Source of the DNA: Scatomorpha merdigallinarum
GTDB taxonomy: Bacteria; Bacillota; Clostridia; Oscillospirales; Oscillospiraceae
Direction of reading: 5' to 3'
NCBI GenBank assembly: GCA_018710885.1
Contig: DVJA01000023.1
Coordinates: 1-64,000, forward strand
Length of the DNA stretch: 64,000 bases
Both the position numbers and the translations under genes were made by a program. Of the stretch, positions 22,578 through 31,963 are shown piece by piece; the first letter of the stretch is position 1, and each line of letters begins with the position of its first letter. A model generated the notes under the pieces. It was not told the origin of the DNA. It was given only the letters and a program-made list of their open reading frames with translations, and did no database searches.

Positions 22578-24080
22578 TTATTTTGTGGGCCGGTTGTCAC
22601 CGTGCTTTACACCCAGCATGGTCACAAAGGCCAGAAGCACAAACACAGCTCCATAGGGGAAGAGCGTAGTCATACCAAGTGTGTCCATCAGGAAGCCCGA
22701 AATGATGGGAGTAAGCGTTTGAGCCGCCATGCTGGCGGTATAATAGAAGCCCGTATACTTGCCCACGTCGCCGCCTCGGGAGAGTTCGACGACCATGGGG
22801 TAGCTGTTCACATTTATCGTGGCCCAGCCTATGCCCGCCGTTGCAAACAGCAGGTTCATGACCATGACCGGGCTGCCAGCACGTATAAAGCTCGCCGCCA
22901 GGAAGCTGCCGCCAAGAATAACTATGCCTATGAGTATGGTCTTGCGGCGGCCTATCTTGCTTGCCAGCGCTCCCACGGGTATGTACGCCACAATGGCGGC
23001 GCCGGTGGCTATCATGAGTGTGAGGTTGTAGTCGAGGTCGAGCACGCTCGAGGCGTAGACGGCATATTTGCTTGTCACGGCGTTGTAGCCAAAGAACCAG
23101 AACACCACGCTCATCAAGATTAGAATCAGGCTCCTGAATTCGCCCTTGGAGAGCTTGCGGTCGCCGCTGTTGGGATCGACGTCCTCCTCGGTTGTAATGC
23201 CATATTTGTGCGACTCTTCGTGCATCTCCTGCACCAGCTTCGGTTCTTTAACCTTCCACAGGAAGATTATAAGGGAGACAAGCATCAGCGCGCTGACAGC
23301 CGCGAAGAACAGCGTATAGCTCATCAGCGCGTTCTCGGCCTTTCCGGTGCCGAACACAGCGCCAAGGCCCAGAACGATAATACCTCCCGCCGCGCCCATT
23401 AGGTTTATGACGGCGTTAGCCTTGCTCCGGAGCGGCTTTATCGTCACGTCCGGCATGAGCGCAACCGCCGGCGAGCGGAAAGTAGCCATACTTATGAGCA
23501 CCAGCAACAGCACGGCCACAAAGAAGATAAGAGGTCCGTGATTGGCTGCTGTAGCTTCCGCAGCATAGGTTTGTCTCGCCGGTACTACATAGTTTGTATA
23601 ATCCGGGTTTGCGCTGCCGTCGGGCTCTGTCATCTCAATGGCGGCAAACTCCTTGCGCGTAAACTCGTCCTGCACATTGAACTCCACGCCGTCGGGCGTA
23701 GTGGCCGTGAGATCCGCGTCCCAGAGCGTCTCCTGTGCCGTGGGGTTGTCTATTGCCACCGGCTCCAGCGCACGAAGCTGCAAGTCATCGGCAAAGCTCA
23801 GTACGACAAACAATACTGCGGCACAGATGGTGCCGGTGATTATAAAAGGAGTACGGCGGCCGCGCCTGCTCCTGCACTTGTCTGAGAGGGTTCCGAAGAG
23901 CGGCAGCATGAAGAGCGCGAGCACGTTGTCCGCAGCCATAATTACGCCTGAAAGGCTCTGGGACATGCCGAACTTGTCTGTCAATATCTTAGGTATTATC
24001 GTGTCATAGGCCTGCCAAAACGCGCTTATGAGGAAGAAGGCAAAGCCGACAAAAATCGTCTTCTTGTAGTTGAGCTTCAT
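22578..24080 (-). CDS. Major facilitator superfamily transporter, sugar-transporter-like
   Basis: 500 aa with 12 predicted membrane segments. The typical MFS loop GTLSDKCRSRRGRRTPFI (between TM2 and TM3) resembles the GPH/SLC45-type pattern, and GALASKIGRRKT marks the second half. An unusual extracellular insert of about 80 residues (about 105-185) lies between TM4 and TM5. The substrate is not evident. It has its own promoter, divergent from the GDPD gene, and is followed by the small helical protein. Confidence 0.85.
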   Translation of the reverse strand: MKLNYKKTIFVGFAFFLISAFWQAYDTIIPKILTDKFGMSQSLSGVIMAADNVLALFMLPLFGTLSDKCRSRRGRRTPFIITGTICAAVLFVVLSFADDLQLRALEPVAIDNPTAQETLWDADLTATTPDGVEFNVQDEFTRKEFAAIEMTEPDGSANPDYTNYVVPARQTYAAEATAANHGPLIFFVAVLLLVLISMATFRSPAVALMPDVTIKPLRSKANAVINLMGAAGGIIVLGLGAVFGTGKAENALMSYTLFFAAVSALMLVSLIIFLWKVKEPKLVQEMHEESHKYGITTEEDVDPNSGDRKLSKGEFRSLILILMSVVFWFFGYNAVTSKYAVYASSVLDLDYNLTLMIATGAAIVAYIPVGALASKIGRRKTILIGIVILGGSFLAASFIRAGSPVMVMNLLFATAGIGWATINVNSYPMVVELSRGGDVGKYTGFYYTASMAAQTLTPIISGFLMDTLGMTTLFPYGAVFVLLAFVTMLGVKHGDNRPTK

Positions 24081-24108
24081 TGTACTCCCCCAAAGTGATG
24101 ATATTAAA

Positions 24109-24137
24109 AGTTTAAACCTTTTTTGCGTTCAATTCAA
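24109..24137 (-). promoter_or_regulatory. Promoter of the MFS gene
   Basis: On the minus strand TTGAAT (24132-24137), 17-nt spacer, TAAACT (24109-24114). Confidence 0.6.
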
Positions 24138-24177
24138 CCAAAATCTGCGTAAAATGTTACGGGCACAGAAAGTTCAT

Positions 24178-24206
24178 TTGACGAGCACACTTTTGGCGTG
24201 TAAAAT
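24178..24206 (+). promoter_or_regulatory. Promoter of the GDPD gene
   Basis: TTGACG (24178-24183), 17-nt spacer, TAAAAT (24201-24206); the ATG follows 30 nt later. Confidence 0.75.
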
Positions 24207-24236
24207 AGATACGTAAATATGAGGAGGTGTCTCCCG

Positions 24237-25073
24237 ATGAATCTGAACAAATACGCGAAAGCTGGGCTCATATCCGGCGCTGCGCTGGCCGCGACCGCAC
24301 TCACCGCCGCCTTTCTTGTCGCTCCCGGCAGGCGCGACGACAAACAGCGCGAGCCGTTCATGGGCCGCAATTTCGCGCATCGCGGTCTGCACCGCATAGA
24401 TAAGAGCGTCCCGGAAAACTCCATTCCAGCCTTTGAACACGCCGCACGCATCGGCTACGGCATAGAGCTGGACGTGCACATAACCGCCGACGGCGAGCTC
24501 GTTGTGTTCCACGACGACGATCTCAAGCGCGTCTGTGGTGTGGAGGGCAGGCTTGAGGACTTCACGCTCGACGAGCTGAAGACCCTGCGCCTGTGCGGCA
24601 CTGATAACGCAATTCCCACGTTGCAGGAAGTCCTGGCCGCAGTGGCCGGACGCAGCAGCCTCATTGTCGAGCTCAAGCGCGGCCACGCCAACCGCGAGCT
24701 CTGCCGCAAGGTCTATGAGGTCATGCAGACCTATCCGGGCCCGTGGTGCATAGAGAGTTTCGACCCGAGGATTGTTCTCTGGTTCCGTATCCACGCCCCC
24801 GAAGTCCTGCGCGGCCAGCTCTCGGCGCGCTACTCCTCGCTCAAGGATGGAACCAGCAATCCGGCAGCTTTTGCCCTCAGCCGCCTGCTCACCAACTTCC
24901 TCACCAGGCCGCACTTCATTGCCTACGAAATAGGCCGCAAGCCCCTCATGGTGAAGCTCAGCGAAGCCCTCGGCGCGATGAAAGTCGCGTGGACCAGCCT
25001 AGAGTGGAAAAATGAAGAGAGCAACGACGCTGTTATCTTCCAGTTCTACCGTCCGAGGGTCAAATTCAAATAA
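24237..25073 (+). CDS. Glycerophosphodiester phosphodiesterase family protein
   Basis: 278 aa. GDPD enzymes hydrolyse glycerophosphodiesters to glycerol 3-phosphate and an alcohol. The catalytic features are AHRGLH (two His), PENS and ELDVHITADGELVVFHDDDLKRVCG; a TIM-barrel continues with IVELKRG and WCIESFDP. An N-terminal hydrophobic segment (about residues 8-25) acts as membrane anchor or signal. ATG 24237 is chosen because AGGAGGTG lies 7 nt upstream; the in-frame ATG at 24219 overlaps that ribosome site. Confidence 0.9.
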   Translation: MNLNKYAKAGLISGAALAATALTAAFLVAPGRRDDKQREPFMGRNFAHRGLHRIDKSVPENSIPAFEHAARIGYGIELDVHITADGELVVFHDDDLKRVCGVEGRLEDFTLDELKTLRLCGTDNAIPTLQEVLAAVAGRSSLIVELKRGHANRELCRKVYEVMQTYPGPWCIESFDPRIVLWFRIHAPEVLRGQLSARYSSLKDGTSNPAAFALSRLLTNFLTRPHFIAYEIGRKPLMVKLSEALGAMKVAWTSLEWKNEESNDAVIFQFYRPRVKFK

Positions 25074-25119
25074 GCACTACAAACGCCCGGGATTTCTCCT
25101 CCCGGGCGTTTGTAGTGCT
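25073..25119 (+). terminator. Long terminator hairpin after GDPD
   Basis: 19-bp perfect stem (AGCACTACAAACGCCCGGG and complement) with 9-nt loop, starting at the stop codon. Only TT follows on either side. Confidence 0.75.
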
Positions 25120-25147
25120 TGTATGCCGTACACGTGTGTGATAAAAT
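25119..25147 (+). promoter_or_regulatory. Promoter of the MaoC-type hydratase gene
   Basis: TTGTAT (25119-25124), 17-nt spacer, TAAAAT (25142-25147). Confidence 0.65.
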
Positions 25148-25204
25148 AATATCAATCTATGTGCGGCCATGGCCGTTACACAACATCGAAAGGAGAAATG
25201 TTCA

Positions 25205-26065
25205 ATGCTAGACTCATCAGCCGTAGGGCTTTCTGTGGAGCAGTCGTTCACCTACACCTGGCGGGACGTCATTCTCTACAACCTGGCGGTAGGCGCAAAG
25301 CAGGAAGAGCTTCAGTACGTCTATGAAGACGGGCTCAAGGCGGTTCCGACCTTCGGCGTGCTGCCCTGCACTGCCACCTTCAACACCGAGCCCTACCACA
25401 GCATGCCCTACATGCCTACGGAACTCATACCCGACCTTCGCACGGACGGCACCGTACACATGGAGCACTCGCTTGAGCTCTATAAGCCCATTCCCATCGG
25501 CGCGAAACTGCGCTCTGAGAAGACCATATCGGCTGTGTACGACCGCGGCCCGGGCAAGGGCGCACAGATAGTTGTCGATATACTCGTGTATGACGAATCT
25601 GGCGAAAAGCTCTGCCTCAACAAGATGAGCTACCTCAACCGCTGGTACGACAGCTTCGGCGGCGAGAAGCAGCCCAAGACCCCCAACCCCGTGCCGGAGC
25701 GCGAGCCGGACATGGTGCTTGACGGCACCTTCCCCGAGAACGCGGCGCTGCTCTACCGTCTGACGGGCGACACCTACCCAATGCACGCCAGCCCGGAGAT
25801 AGCCCGCAGCGTAGGCTTCCCCAAACCGCTGCTGCACGGGCTTTGCAGTCTCGGCAACGCCTGCCGCATGCTGACAGGCGCCCTCTGCGGCGGCAACAGC
25901 GAAGCTGTGCGCGGCATTACCGTCCGCTTTGCCGGAGTGACCTATCCCGGCGACAGCTTCAAGCTGATGATTTGGAATCTCGGCGACGGAAGCGCGGCAT
26001 ACAGGATGGTCAACGCCGAGAGCGGCCAGATAATCCTCGACAGGGGCACGTTCAGTTGGGTCTGA
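25205..26065 (+). CDS. MaoC-type hydratase 2 family protein (enoyl-CoA hydratase-like)
   Basis: 286 aa from ATG 25205, preceded by AAAGGAG. The double hot-dog organisation resembles eukaryotic hydratase 2 (MFE-2) and fungal/bacterial relatives. The C-terminal half holds YRLTGDTYPMHASPEIARSV and FPKPLLHGLCSLG, the hydratase-2 motif with catalytic Asp and His; the usual GDxNPLH reads GDTYPMH here, with the Asn changed to Tyr. Substrate unknown; trans-2-enoyl-CoA hydration is expected. It is a single-gene unit, far from beta-oxidation genes. Confidence 0.8.
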   Translation: MLDSSAVGLSVEQSFTYTWRDVILYNLAVGAKQEELQYVYEDGLKAVPTFGVLPCTATFNTEPYHSMPYMPTELIPDLRTDGTVHMEHSLELYKPIPIGAKLRSEKTISAVYDRGPGKGAQIVVDILVYDESGEKLCLNKMSYLNRWYDSFGGEKQPKTPNPVPEREPDMVLDGTFPENAALLYRLTGDTYPMHASPEIARSVGFPKPLLHGLCSLGNACRMLTGALCGGNSEAVRGITVRFAGVTYPGDSFKLMIWNLGDGSAAYRMVNAESGQIILDRGTFSWV

Positions 26066-26097
26066 GGTACAACCGGCATAAGTTTGAACTCACACTG

Positions 26098-26132
26098 ACA
26101 AATCCAGGTCCGGCGGGCCTGGATTTGTTTTT
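26098..26132 (+). terminator. Terminator after the hydratase gene
   Basis: Stem ACAAATCCAGG/CCTGGATTTGT followed by a T-run (TTTTT after the stem). Confidence 0.85.
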
Positions 26133-26188
26133 TGCGCTTTCTATTCCCCAGCTCCTGATGTATAATCTGCTCGAAAGGCGGTGGTAAG

Positions 26189-26758
26189 ATGTGCGGCAGG
26201 TACTACATTGATGAGCATGACCCGCTGCTTCGCAGCTTTGTTGACGCGGCCCGGCTCAAGGGTGAGGTGAAAACCGGCGAAGTTTTTCCCTCCGACTGCG
26301 CGGCGGTCATCGCCAATAACCGCCGGCTCACGCCCAGCGTTTTCCCCATGCGCTGGGGATTTGAGCGGCCCAACGGCGGCCTCATAATAAACGCCCGCAG
26401 CGAAACGGCCTCCCAAAAGCCGCTTTTCCGCGAGAGCGCCAAACTGCGGCGCTGCCTCATTCCGGCCAGCTGGTATTACGAGTGGGAGCGCCGGGCCGGC
26501 AGCAAGGTCAAGTACGCGCTGCGCTCCGAGCGAGGCGGTGTTGTCTACTTGGGCGGCCTCTACACGCTCAGCAAGGACGGCGCCCCGCGCTTTACGGTAT
26601 TGACACGCGACGCCGCGCCCGGCATCGCATTCATCCACAACCGCATGCCGGTAATCGTCCCGCCTGAAAAACAAGACGCCTGGCTCTCTCAGCAGTTTAC
26701 GCTCGACGAGCTGCTCGGCGATGCAGAAACTGATATGGAGTACAAGCCTGAAGAGTAA
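26189..26758 (+). CDS. SRAP domain protein (YedK/HMCES-type abasic-site DNA-protein crosslinker)
   Basis: 189 aa. After Met removal, Cys2 (MCGRY) becomes the N-terminal nucleophile that covalently links to abasic sites in single-stranded DNA. The other active-site residues are visible: Asn of INARSET, Glu of SWYYEWE and His of FIHNRMPVIV. This fixes the start, because a longer protein could not expose the Cys. It is a stand-alone gene between two terminators. Confidence 0.93.
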   Translation: MCGRYYIDEHDPLLRSFVDAARLKGEVKTGEVFPSDCAAVIANNRRLTPSVFPMRWGFERPNGGLIINARSETASQKPLFRESAKLRRCLIPASWYYEWERRAGSKVKYALRSERGGVVYLGGLYTLSKDGAPRFTVLTRDAAPGIAFIHNRMPVIVPPEKQDAWLSQQFTLDELLGDAETDMEYKPEE

Positions 26759-26792
26759 AGTGGAGCACGAGGCTGCAGCAAACCAATTCCCG

Positions 26793-26830
26793 GCACCCAC
26801 ACGGCGCGAGCCGCCGTATGGGTGCTTTTT
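26793..26830 (+). terminator. Terminator after the SRAP gene
   Basis: 14-bp stem GCACCCACACGGCG/CGCCGTATGGGTGC (one mismatch) with loop CGAGC and TTTTT. Confidence 0.9.
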
Positions 26831-26907
26831 AGCTCTCTGTGCTCCGGTACGGGTTCATGAGCAGCAGGAAATAAGTGCAAAATGTCTATCTATCCTCGCA
26901 TTGACCA

Positions 26908-26935
26908 TTGACATATGACATTTTGACGCTAAAAT
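26908..26935 (+). promoter_or_regulatory. Promoter of the EamA-acyltransferase pair
   Basis: TTGACA (26908-26913), 16-nt spacer, TAAAAT (26930-26935). GACATAT and ATATGTC, an inverted pair, flank the -10 region and may form an operator. Confidence 0.65.
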
Positions 26936-26968
26936 ATATGTCGTATGACTTTTTCGGGAGAGTTAACT

Positions 26969-27886
26969 ATGTCATCTCGACTTGAGACAAAAGGCATTAT
27001 ATATTCTGCCACCGGCGCTATAGGCTGGGGGCTTTCCGGTGTGTGCAGCCAATGTCTTTTCGCCAACTACGGCCTCGACGCGAGCTGGGTTACGGCCGTG
27101 CGCATGCTGCTCTCCGGTCTCGTGCTGATCGCCGTCGCGGCGCCCAAATCCGGCACGAAACTCTTCGGCGTTTTCCGCAGCCGCACGGATACGCTGTGGC
27201 TGCTGGCCTTCGCCCTGTTGGGGCTGCTGCTGTGCCAGTACACATATCTGGCCGCGATAGAGCACTCAAACTCCGCTACAGCCACGGTGTTACAGAGCCT
27301 GAACGTCGTGATGATGGCCGTGGTCATGGCCATATGGACGCGCAGGATGCTCACACGCAGCCAGGTGCTGGCGCTCATACTGGCGCTGGCCGGGACTTTC
27401 CTCATAGCCACTCACGGTAACCCGAGCGAGATGGTGCTCTCCGGCGCAGGATTGACCTTCGGGCTCGTATCTGCCGCCGGAGTCGTAAGCTACACTCTGC
27501 TCTCTCAGCCCGTCGTCAACCGCTGGGGCAACGCCATCATAACCGGCTGGGGAATGCTGATAGGCGGCATTGTGCTCGGCGCTGCAAACCGCGTCTGGCT
27601 CATCCCTGACGATCTCGATGCCACGGCAGTACTGCTGTTGGCCATAATAGTGCTCATAGGCACGGCGGGTGGCTTCTCTATCTTCCTTCAGGGCGTGAAG
27701 TACATAGGCCCGCAGAAGGCCACGCTCATAGGCTGCCTCGAACCCGCCACCGCCACCGTGCTCTCAGCGCTCTGGCTGCATACGAGCTTTGGCGCCGTGG
27801 AGATAGCCGGATTTGTGCTCATCCTGCTCACAGTCTTCCTCTCAAGCCGAGGTGAGCGGCGTGCGGTTGCGGAGGTGGCCAAATGA
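26969..27886 (+). CDS. EamA/DMT-family transporter
   Basis: 305 aa with ten predicted membrane helices in two EamA repeats (residues about 10-140 and 155-295), as in RhaT/YdcZ-type drug/metabolite transporters. ATG 26969 has GGGAG 8-9 nt upstream; the in-frame ATG at 26945 has none. The stop overlaps the acyltransferase start (ATGA), implying coupling. Substrate unknown. Confidence 0.85.
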   Translation: MSSRLETKGIIYSATGAIGWGLSGVCSQCLFANYGLDASWVTAVRMLLSGLVLIAVAAPKSGTKLFGVFRSRTDTLWLLAFALLGLLLCQYTYLAAIEHSNSATATVLQSLNVVMMAVVMAIWTRRMLTRSQVLALILALAGTFLIATHGNPSEMVLSGAGLTFGLVSAAGVVSYTLLSQPVVNRWGNAIITGWGMLIGGIVLGAANRVWLIPDDLDATAVLLLAIIVLIGTAGGFSIFLQGVKYIGPQKATLIGCLEPATATVLSALWLHTSFGAVEIAGFVLILLTVFLSSRGERRAVAEVAK

Positions 27887-28929
27887 AAGAGAGAAACTAC
27901 GGCATTGACCTGCTGCGCCTGGTGCTGATGTACATGGTGTGCCTGCTGCACACGCTCGGCCAGGGCGGCATACTCGACGCCGCCGTACCCGGCAGCGCCA
28001 GTTTCGGAATCTATTGGTTGCTCGAGACCTTTGCCTACAGCTCTGTCGACAGTTTTGCCATGATCAGCGGCTACACAGCCTCCGGCAAGCCGCAGCGCTA
28101 TGGACGCATAGTGGAATTGTGGTTCCAGGTCTTTTTCTACTCCTTCGTGCTCACTGCAGTTTTCACCCTTGCCGGGCTAAATCCTGATCGCGGCCCACGC
28201 GGTTTAATACACAGTGCCCTGCCTGTAATCACAGGGGAGTATTGGTACTTTACTGCCTATGTGGCACTCTTTTTCGCCATGCCGCTGCTCGATCGCTTCC
28301 TGCTCTCTGCCGATGAGGTCACGGCACGGCGCTCGCTCATTGTGATAGGCATACTCTACTCCGGCTTCGGTGTGCTCACCGACCCCTTTCAATCCATGGG
28401 CGGCTACTCAGCGATCTGGATTATCGTGCTGTACTGCGCGGGCGCTCTCGCCCGCCGCGCCAGGCTCTTTGAGTCGCGCCGCGGCATCACGCTCATCGTC
28501 GTGTGGGCGCTCTGCATGCTGATTGGCTGGAGCGTGAAAATGACTACCGGTATAGGCCGGCTTATAAACTATGTCTCTCCCACAGTGGCCCTGCCAGCTA
28601 TTATAATGGTCGTGCTGTTTGCCAGGCTGAAGCCCAACCCAAAGTTCGTGCAAGCCCTCTCTCCACTGGCCTTCGGCGTATACCTCTTCCAGCTCAACCC
28701 CGTAGTGTGGGCACAACTCCTGGGGGCTTTCGCCTTTGTCGCCGCCATGCCGCCGCTCACCGGCGTCCTCTGTGCTCTGGGCCTGGCGCTGGGCATATTC
28801 CTGGCCGGCCTGGCCGTCGAATTCCTGCGCAGCCACCTGGCCAAGCTGCTGCACATAAGCCGTCTGAGCCAGCTCATTGCTGATAAAGCCTCGCGCGGTG
28901 TGGACAAGCTGCTCTTTCTGCTCAAATGA
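27883..28929 (+). CDS. Acyltransferase 3 family membrane protein
   Basis: 348 aa, about ten membrane segments. The N-terminal YGIDLLRLVLMYMVCLLHT carries the family R-x10-H signature, with the catalytic His in LLH. Such proteins O-acetylate surface polysaccharide or other secreted molecules. The SISGY-like segment reads FAMISGYTA. No polysaccharide gene cluster is adjacent, so the target is open. Confidence 0.85.
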   Translation: MKERNYGIDLLRLVLMYMVCLLHTLGQGGILDAAVPGSASFGIYWLLETFAYSSVDSFAMISGYTASGKPQRYGRIVELWFQVFFYSFVLTAVFTLAGLNPDRGPRGLIHSALPVITGEYWYFTAYVALFFAMPLLDRFLLSADEVTARRSLIVIGILYSGFGVLTDPFQSMGGYSAIWIIVLYCAGALARRARLFESRRGITLIVVWALCMLIGWSVKMTTGIGRLINYVSPTVALPAIIMVVLFARLKPNPKFVQALSPLAFGVYLFQLNPVVWAQLLGAFAFVAAMPPLTGVLCALGLALGIFLAGLAVEFLRSHLAKLLHISRLSQLIADKASRGVDKLLFLLK

Positions 28930-28959
28930 AAAATCCCCGCCTTGTGGCGGGGATTTTTT
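28929..28959. terminator. Terminator between the acyltransferase and flavoprotein genes
   Basis: AAATCCCCGCC/GGCGGGGATTT with TTTT on the plus side and A/T-rich flank on the minus side; it can serve both convergent genes. Confidence 0.9.
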
Positions 28960-28972
28960 ATAGCTAACCGTT

Positions 28973-29953
28973 TCAGGCGTCGAACTTGCTGAGGGTGGCT
29001 ACGCACTCGGCCATCATATCGTCAATGATCTGCTTGACGGGCAACACGTCGTGGATTACACCGGCGCTCTCGCCGACGCAGATGAGGCCCTCGTTCTCCA
29101 CGTCTCCGGTCACGAAGAACATGTGGCTGGCGGTCTTACCGGCGACATCGTCTTTGATATCGTCAAATGTGCAGTGCTCCTGCTCCATGGCGTAGACCTT
29201 CTTGGCCACGTTGTTCTTGTACACACGGGTGGAGTTGGTGAAGGAACGCATGAGTATCATGGTATCCATCTCAGTGGCGTTCTCGGCCAGATACTTCTTG
29301 ATTTCAGGAAGGACCGGGCTCTCTTCGCTGAGAAGGAAACGGGTGCCTACATAAACAGCCTCGCCGCCGAGCATCAGCGCCGCGGCCATCTGACGGCCCG
29401 TCGCCACGCCGCCGGCGGTGATGACGGGGATATCCAGCGCCTCAACGCAGGCCGGGGTCAAAGCCATCGTGGTGATGTCGTTCTCGCCCGGGTGCCCGGC
29501 GCACTCGCAGCCGTCGGCGACGACCATGTCGGCGCCTATCTTCTGGGCCTTCAGAGCGTGCTTGACAGTCGTGCACTTGTGTATCAGGGTCATACCGGCG
29601 CTCTTTATGGCGTCAACCATATCGTCCTTAGGCGGGCGGCCTGCGGTCTCCATGACCTTGACGCCTTCCTCTTTGCAGACTCGTATATATCCCTCGTAGT
29701 CGGGCACCACCAGAGCCGGCATGAGCGTAAGGTTTACGCCAAAAGGCTTGCTGGTTTTTTCCTTGACCAACTGAATCTCATGCCTCAGATCATCGGCGTT
29801 TGAAAAGGTCGAAGAAGAAATAATGCCCAGGCCGCCTGCTTCCGACACAGCCGCAACCAGCGGAGCGCGGGAAATTGACTGCATGCAGCCCTGGATTATC
29901 GGGTACTCAATACCCAGTTTTTCGGTGACCTTTGTCTTTATTACCTTTGCCAT
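28973..29953 (-). CDS. Nitronate monooxygenase / FabK-like flavoprotein
   Basis: 326 aa, FMN-binding TIM barrel of the NPD/2-nitropropane dioxygenase family. IEYPIIQGCMQSISRAPLVAAVSEAGGLGII begins the barrel; ADGCECAGHPG and PVITAGGVATGRQMAAALMLGGEAVYVGTRFLLSEES form the phosphate/FMN site. The family includes nitronate monooxygenase and the enoyl-ACP reductase FabK. It has no fatty-acid synthesis neighbours here, so FabK is less likely. GGAGG lies before the ATG. Confidence 0.85.
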   Translation of the reverse strand: MAKVIKTKVTEKLGIEYPIIQGCMQSISRAPLVAAVSEAGGLGIISSSTFSNADDLRHEIQLVKEKTSKPFGVNLTLMPALVVPDYEGYIRVCKEEGVKVMETAGRPPKDDMVDAIKSAGMTLIHKCTTVKHALKAQKIGADMVVADGCECAGHPGENDITTMALTPACVEALDIPVITAGGVATGRQMAAALMLGGEAVYVGTRFLLSEESPVLPEIKKYLAENATEMDTMILMRSFTNSTRVYKNNVAKKVYAMEQEHCTFDDIKDDVAGKTASHMFFVTGDVENEGLICVGESAGVIHDVLPVKQIIDDMMAECVATLSKFDA

Positions 29954-29996
29954 TATAAATCCCTCCTAAATTTCAAGTGTAACGGATTGTGTCTTT

Positions 29997-30025
29997 ATAA
30001 TATCTTGACAAGGTGCGTTTGTCAA
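29997..30025 (-). promoter_or_regulatory. Promoter of the flavoprotein gene
   Basis: On the minus strand TTGACA (30020-30025), 17-nt spacer, TATTAT (29997-30002). Confidence 0.8.
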
Positions 30026-30079
30026 CCGATTAACACTGGGTGTGCAAAAAATTTTCAATCGCTAAATCCACTCGGCAGA

Positions 30080-30117
30080 TGCATAGAGGCGCCCGCCGAA
30101 GCGGACGCCTCTATGCA
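30080..30117 (-). terminator. Terminator after the GNAT gene
   Basis: 17-bp stem with one mismatch (arms begin TGCATAGAGGCG) around the tetraloop-like CGAA; 12 nt past the GNAT stop. It ends the activase/dehydratase operon before the next promoter. Confidence 0.8.
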
Positions 30118-30128
30118 TTATACAGCGT

Positions 30129-30640
30129 TCATCGCCATCTTGGAGCTTCCGTCCAAATCAGCTTCTCTGATTGGCATTGCACCCCGTCCGAACTGTCAGC
30201 AAAATACTTGTAGTGTTCCGCGCCAAGGCAGACATACAGACGTCGGGCCTTTTCATTCCCGCGCACCACGCAGATACTGAGCCCGGAACACCCCAATTCC
30301 ACAGCACGCTGCCAGACCCGGGAAATAAGCTGCGTGCCCACCCCCCTGCCGCGTGCCTGCTCTGCCACATGCAGCGAGTGCAAGTACAGGCAGTCACGCA
30401 ACTCACAGTCCGGCTCACAGGCGGCAAAGCCGAGAAAGCCGTCACCATCAAAGGCGGCATAGATGCGGTTCTCTGGCACTGAGATGTACTTTGTCCAATT
30501 CGCGCACCCATCTTCAAACTGCAGGGAATTCAAAAAGTCATCGGGCAGCAGCCCCCGATAAGTGCTCTGCCAGTTGGACAGCCAAAGTGCCGCTACGTTG
30601 TCAATGTCCAACGCGCAAACCTCGCGCAGCGTTACGGCGC

Positions 30641-30644
<4 letters not shown>
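30129..30644 (-). CDS. GNAT-family N-acetyltransferase
   Basis: 171 aa. Acetyl-CoA binding motif A is visible as LHVAEQARGRGVGTQLISRVWQRAVELG (residues about 93-120), followed by the beta5/alpha4 part LSICVVRGNEKARRLYVCLGAEHY. The start overlaps the dehydratase gene stop by 4 nt (ATGA), so it is the last gene of that operon. The substrate is unknown; a role in acylating or trimming the CoA system is not supported by anything but position. Confidence 0.88.

Positions 30645-31959
<1,315 letters not shown>

Positions 31960-31963
<4 letters not shown>

Noticed and set aside
28973..29953. Enoyl-ACP reductase FabK assignment
   Set aside because: Sequence alone cannot separate it from nitronate monooxygenase, but no fatty-acid synthesis genes are near; the broader family call was kept.
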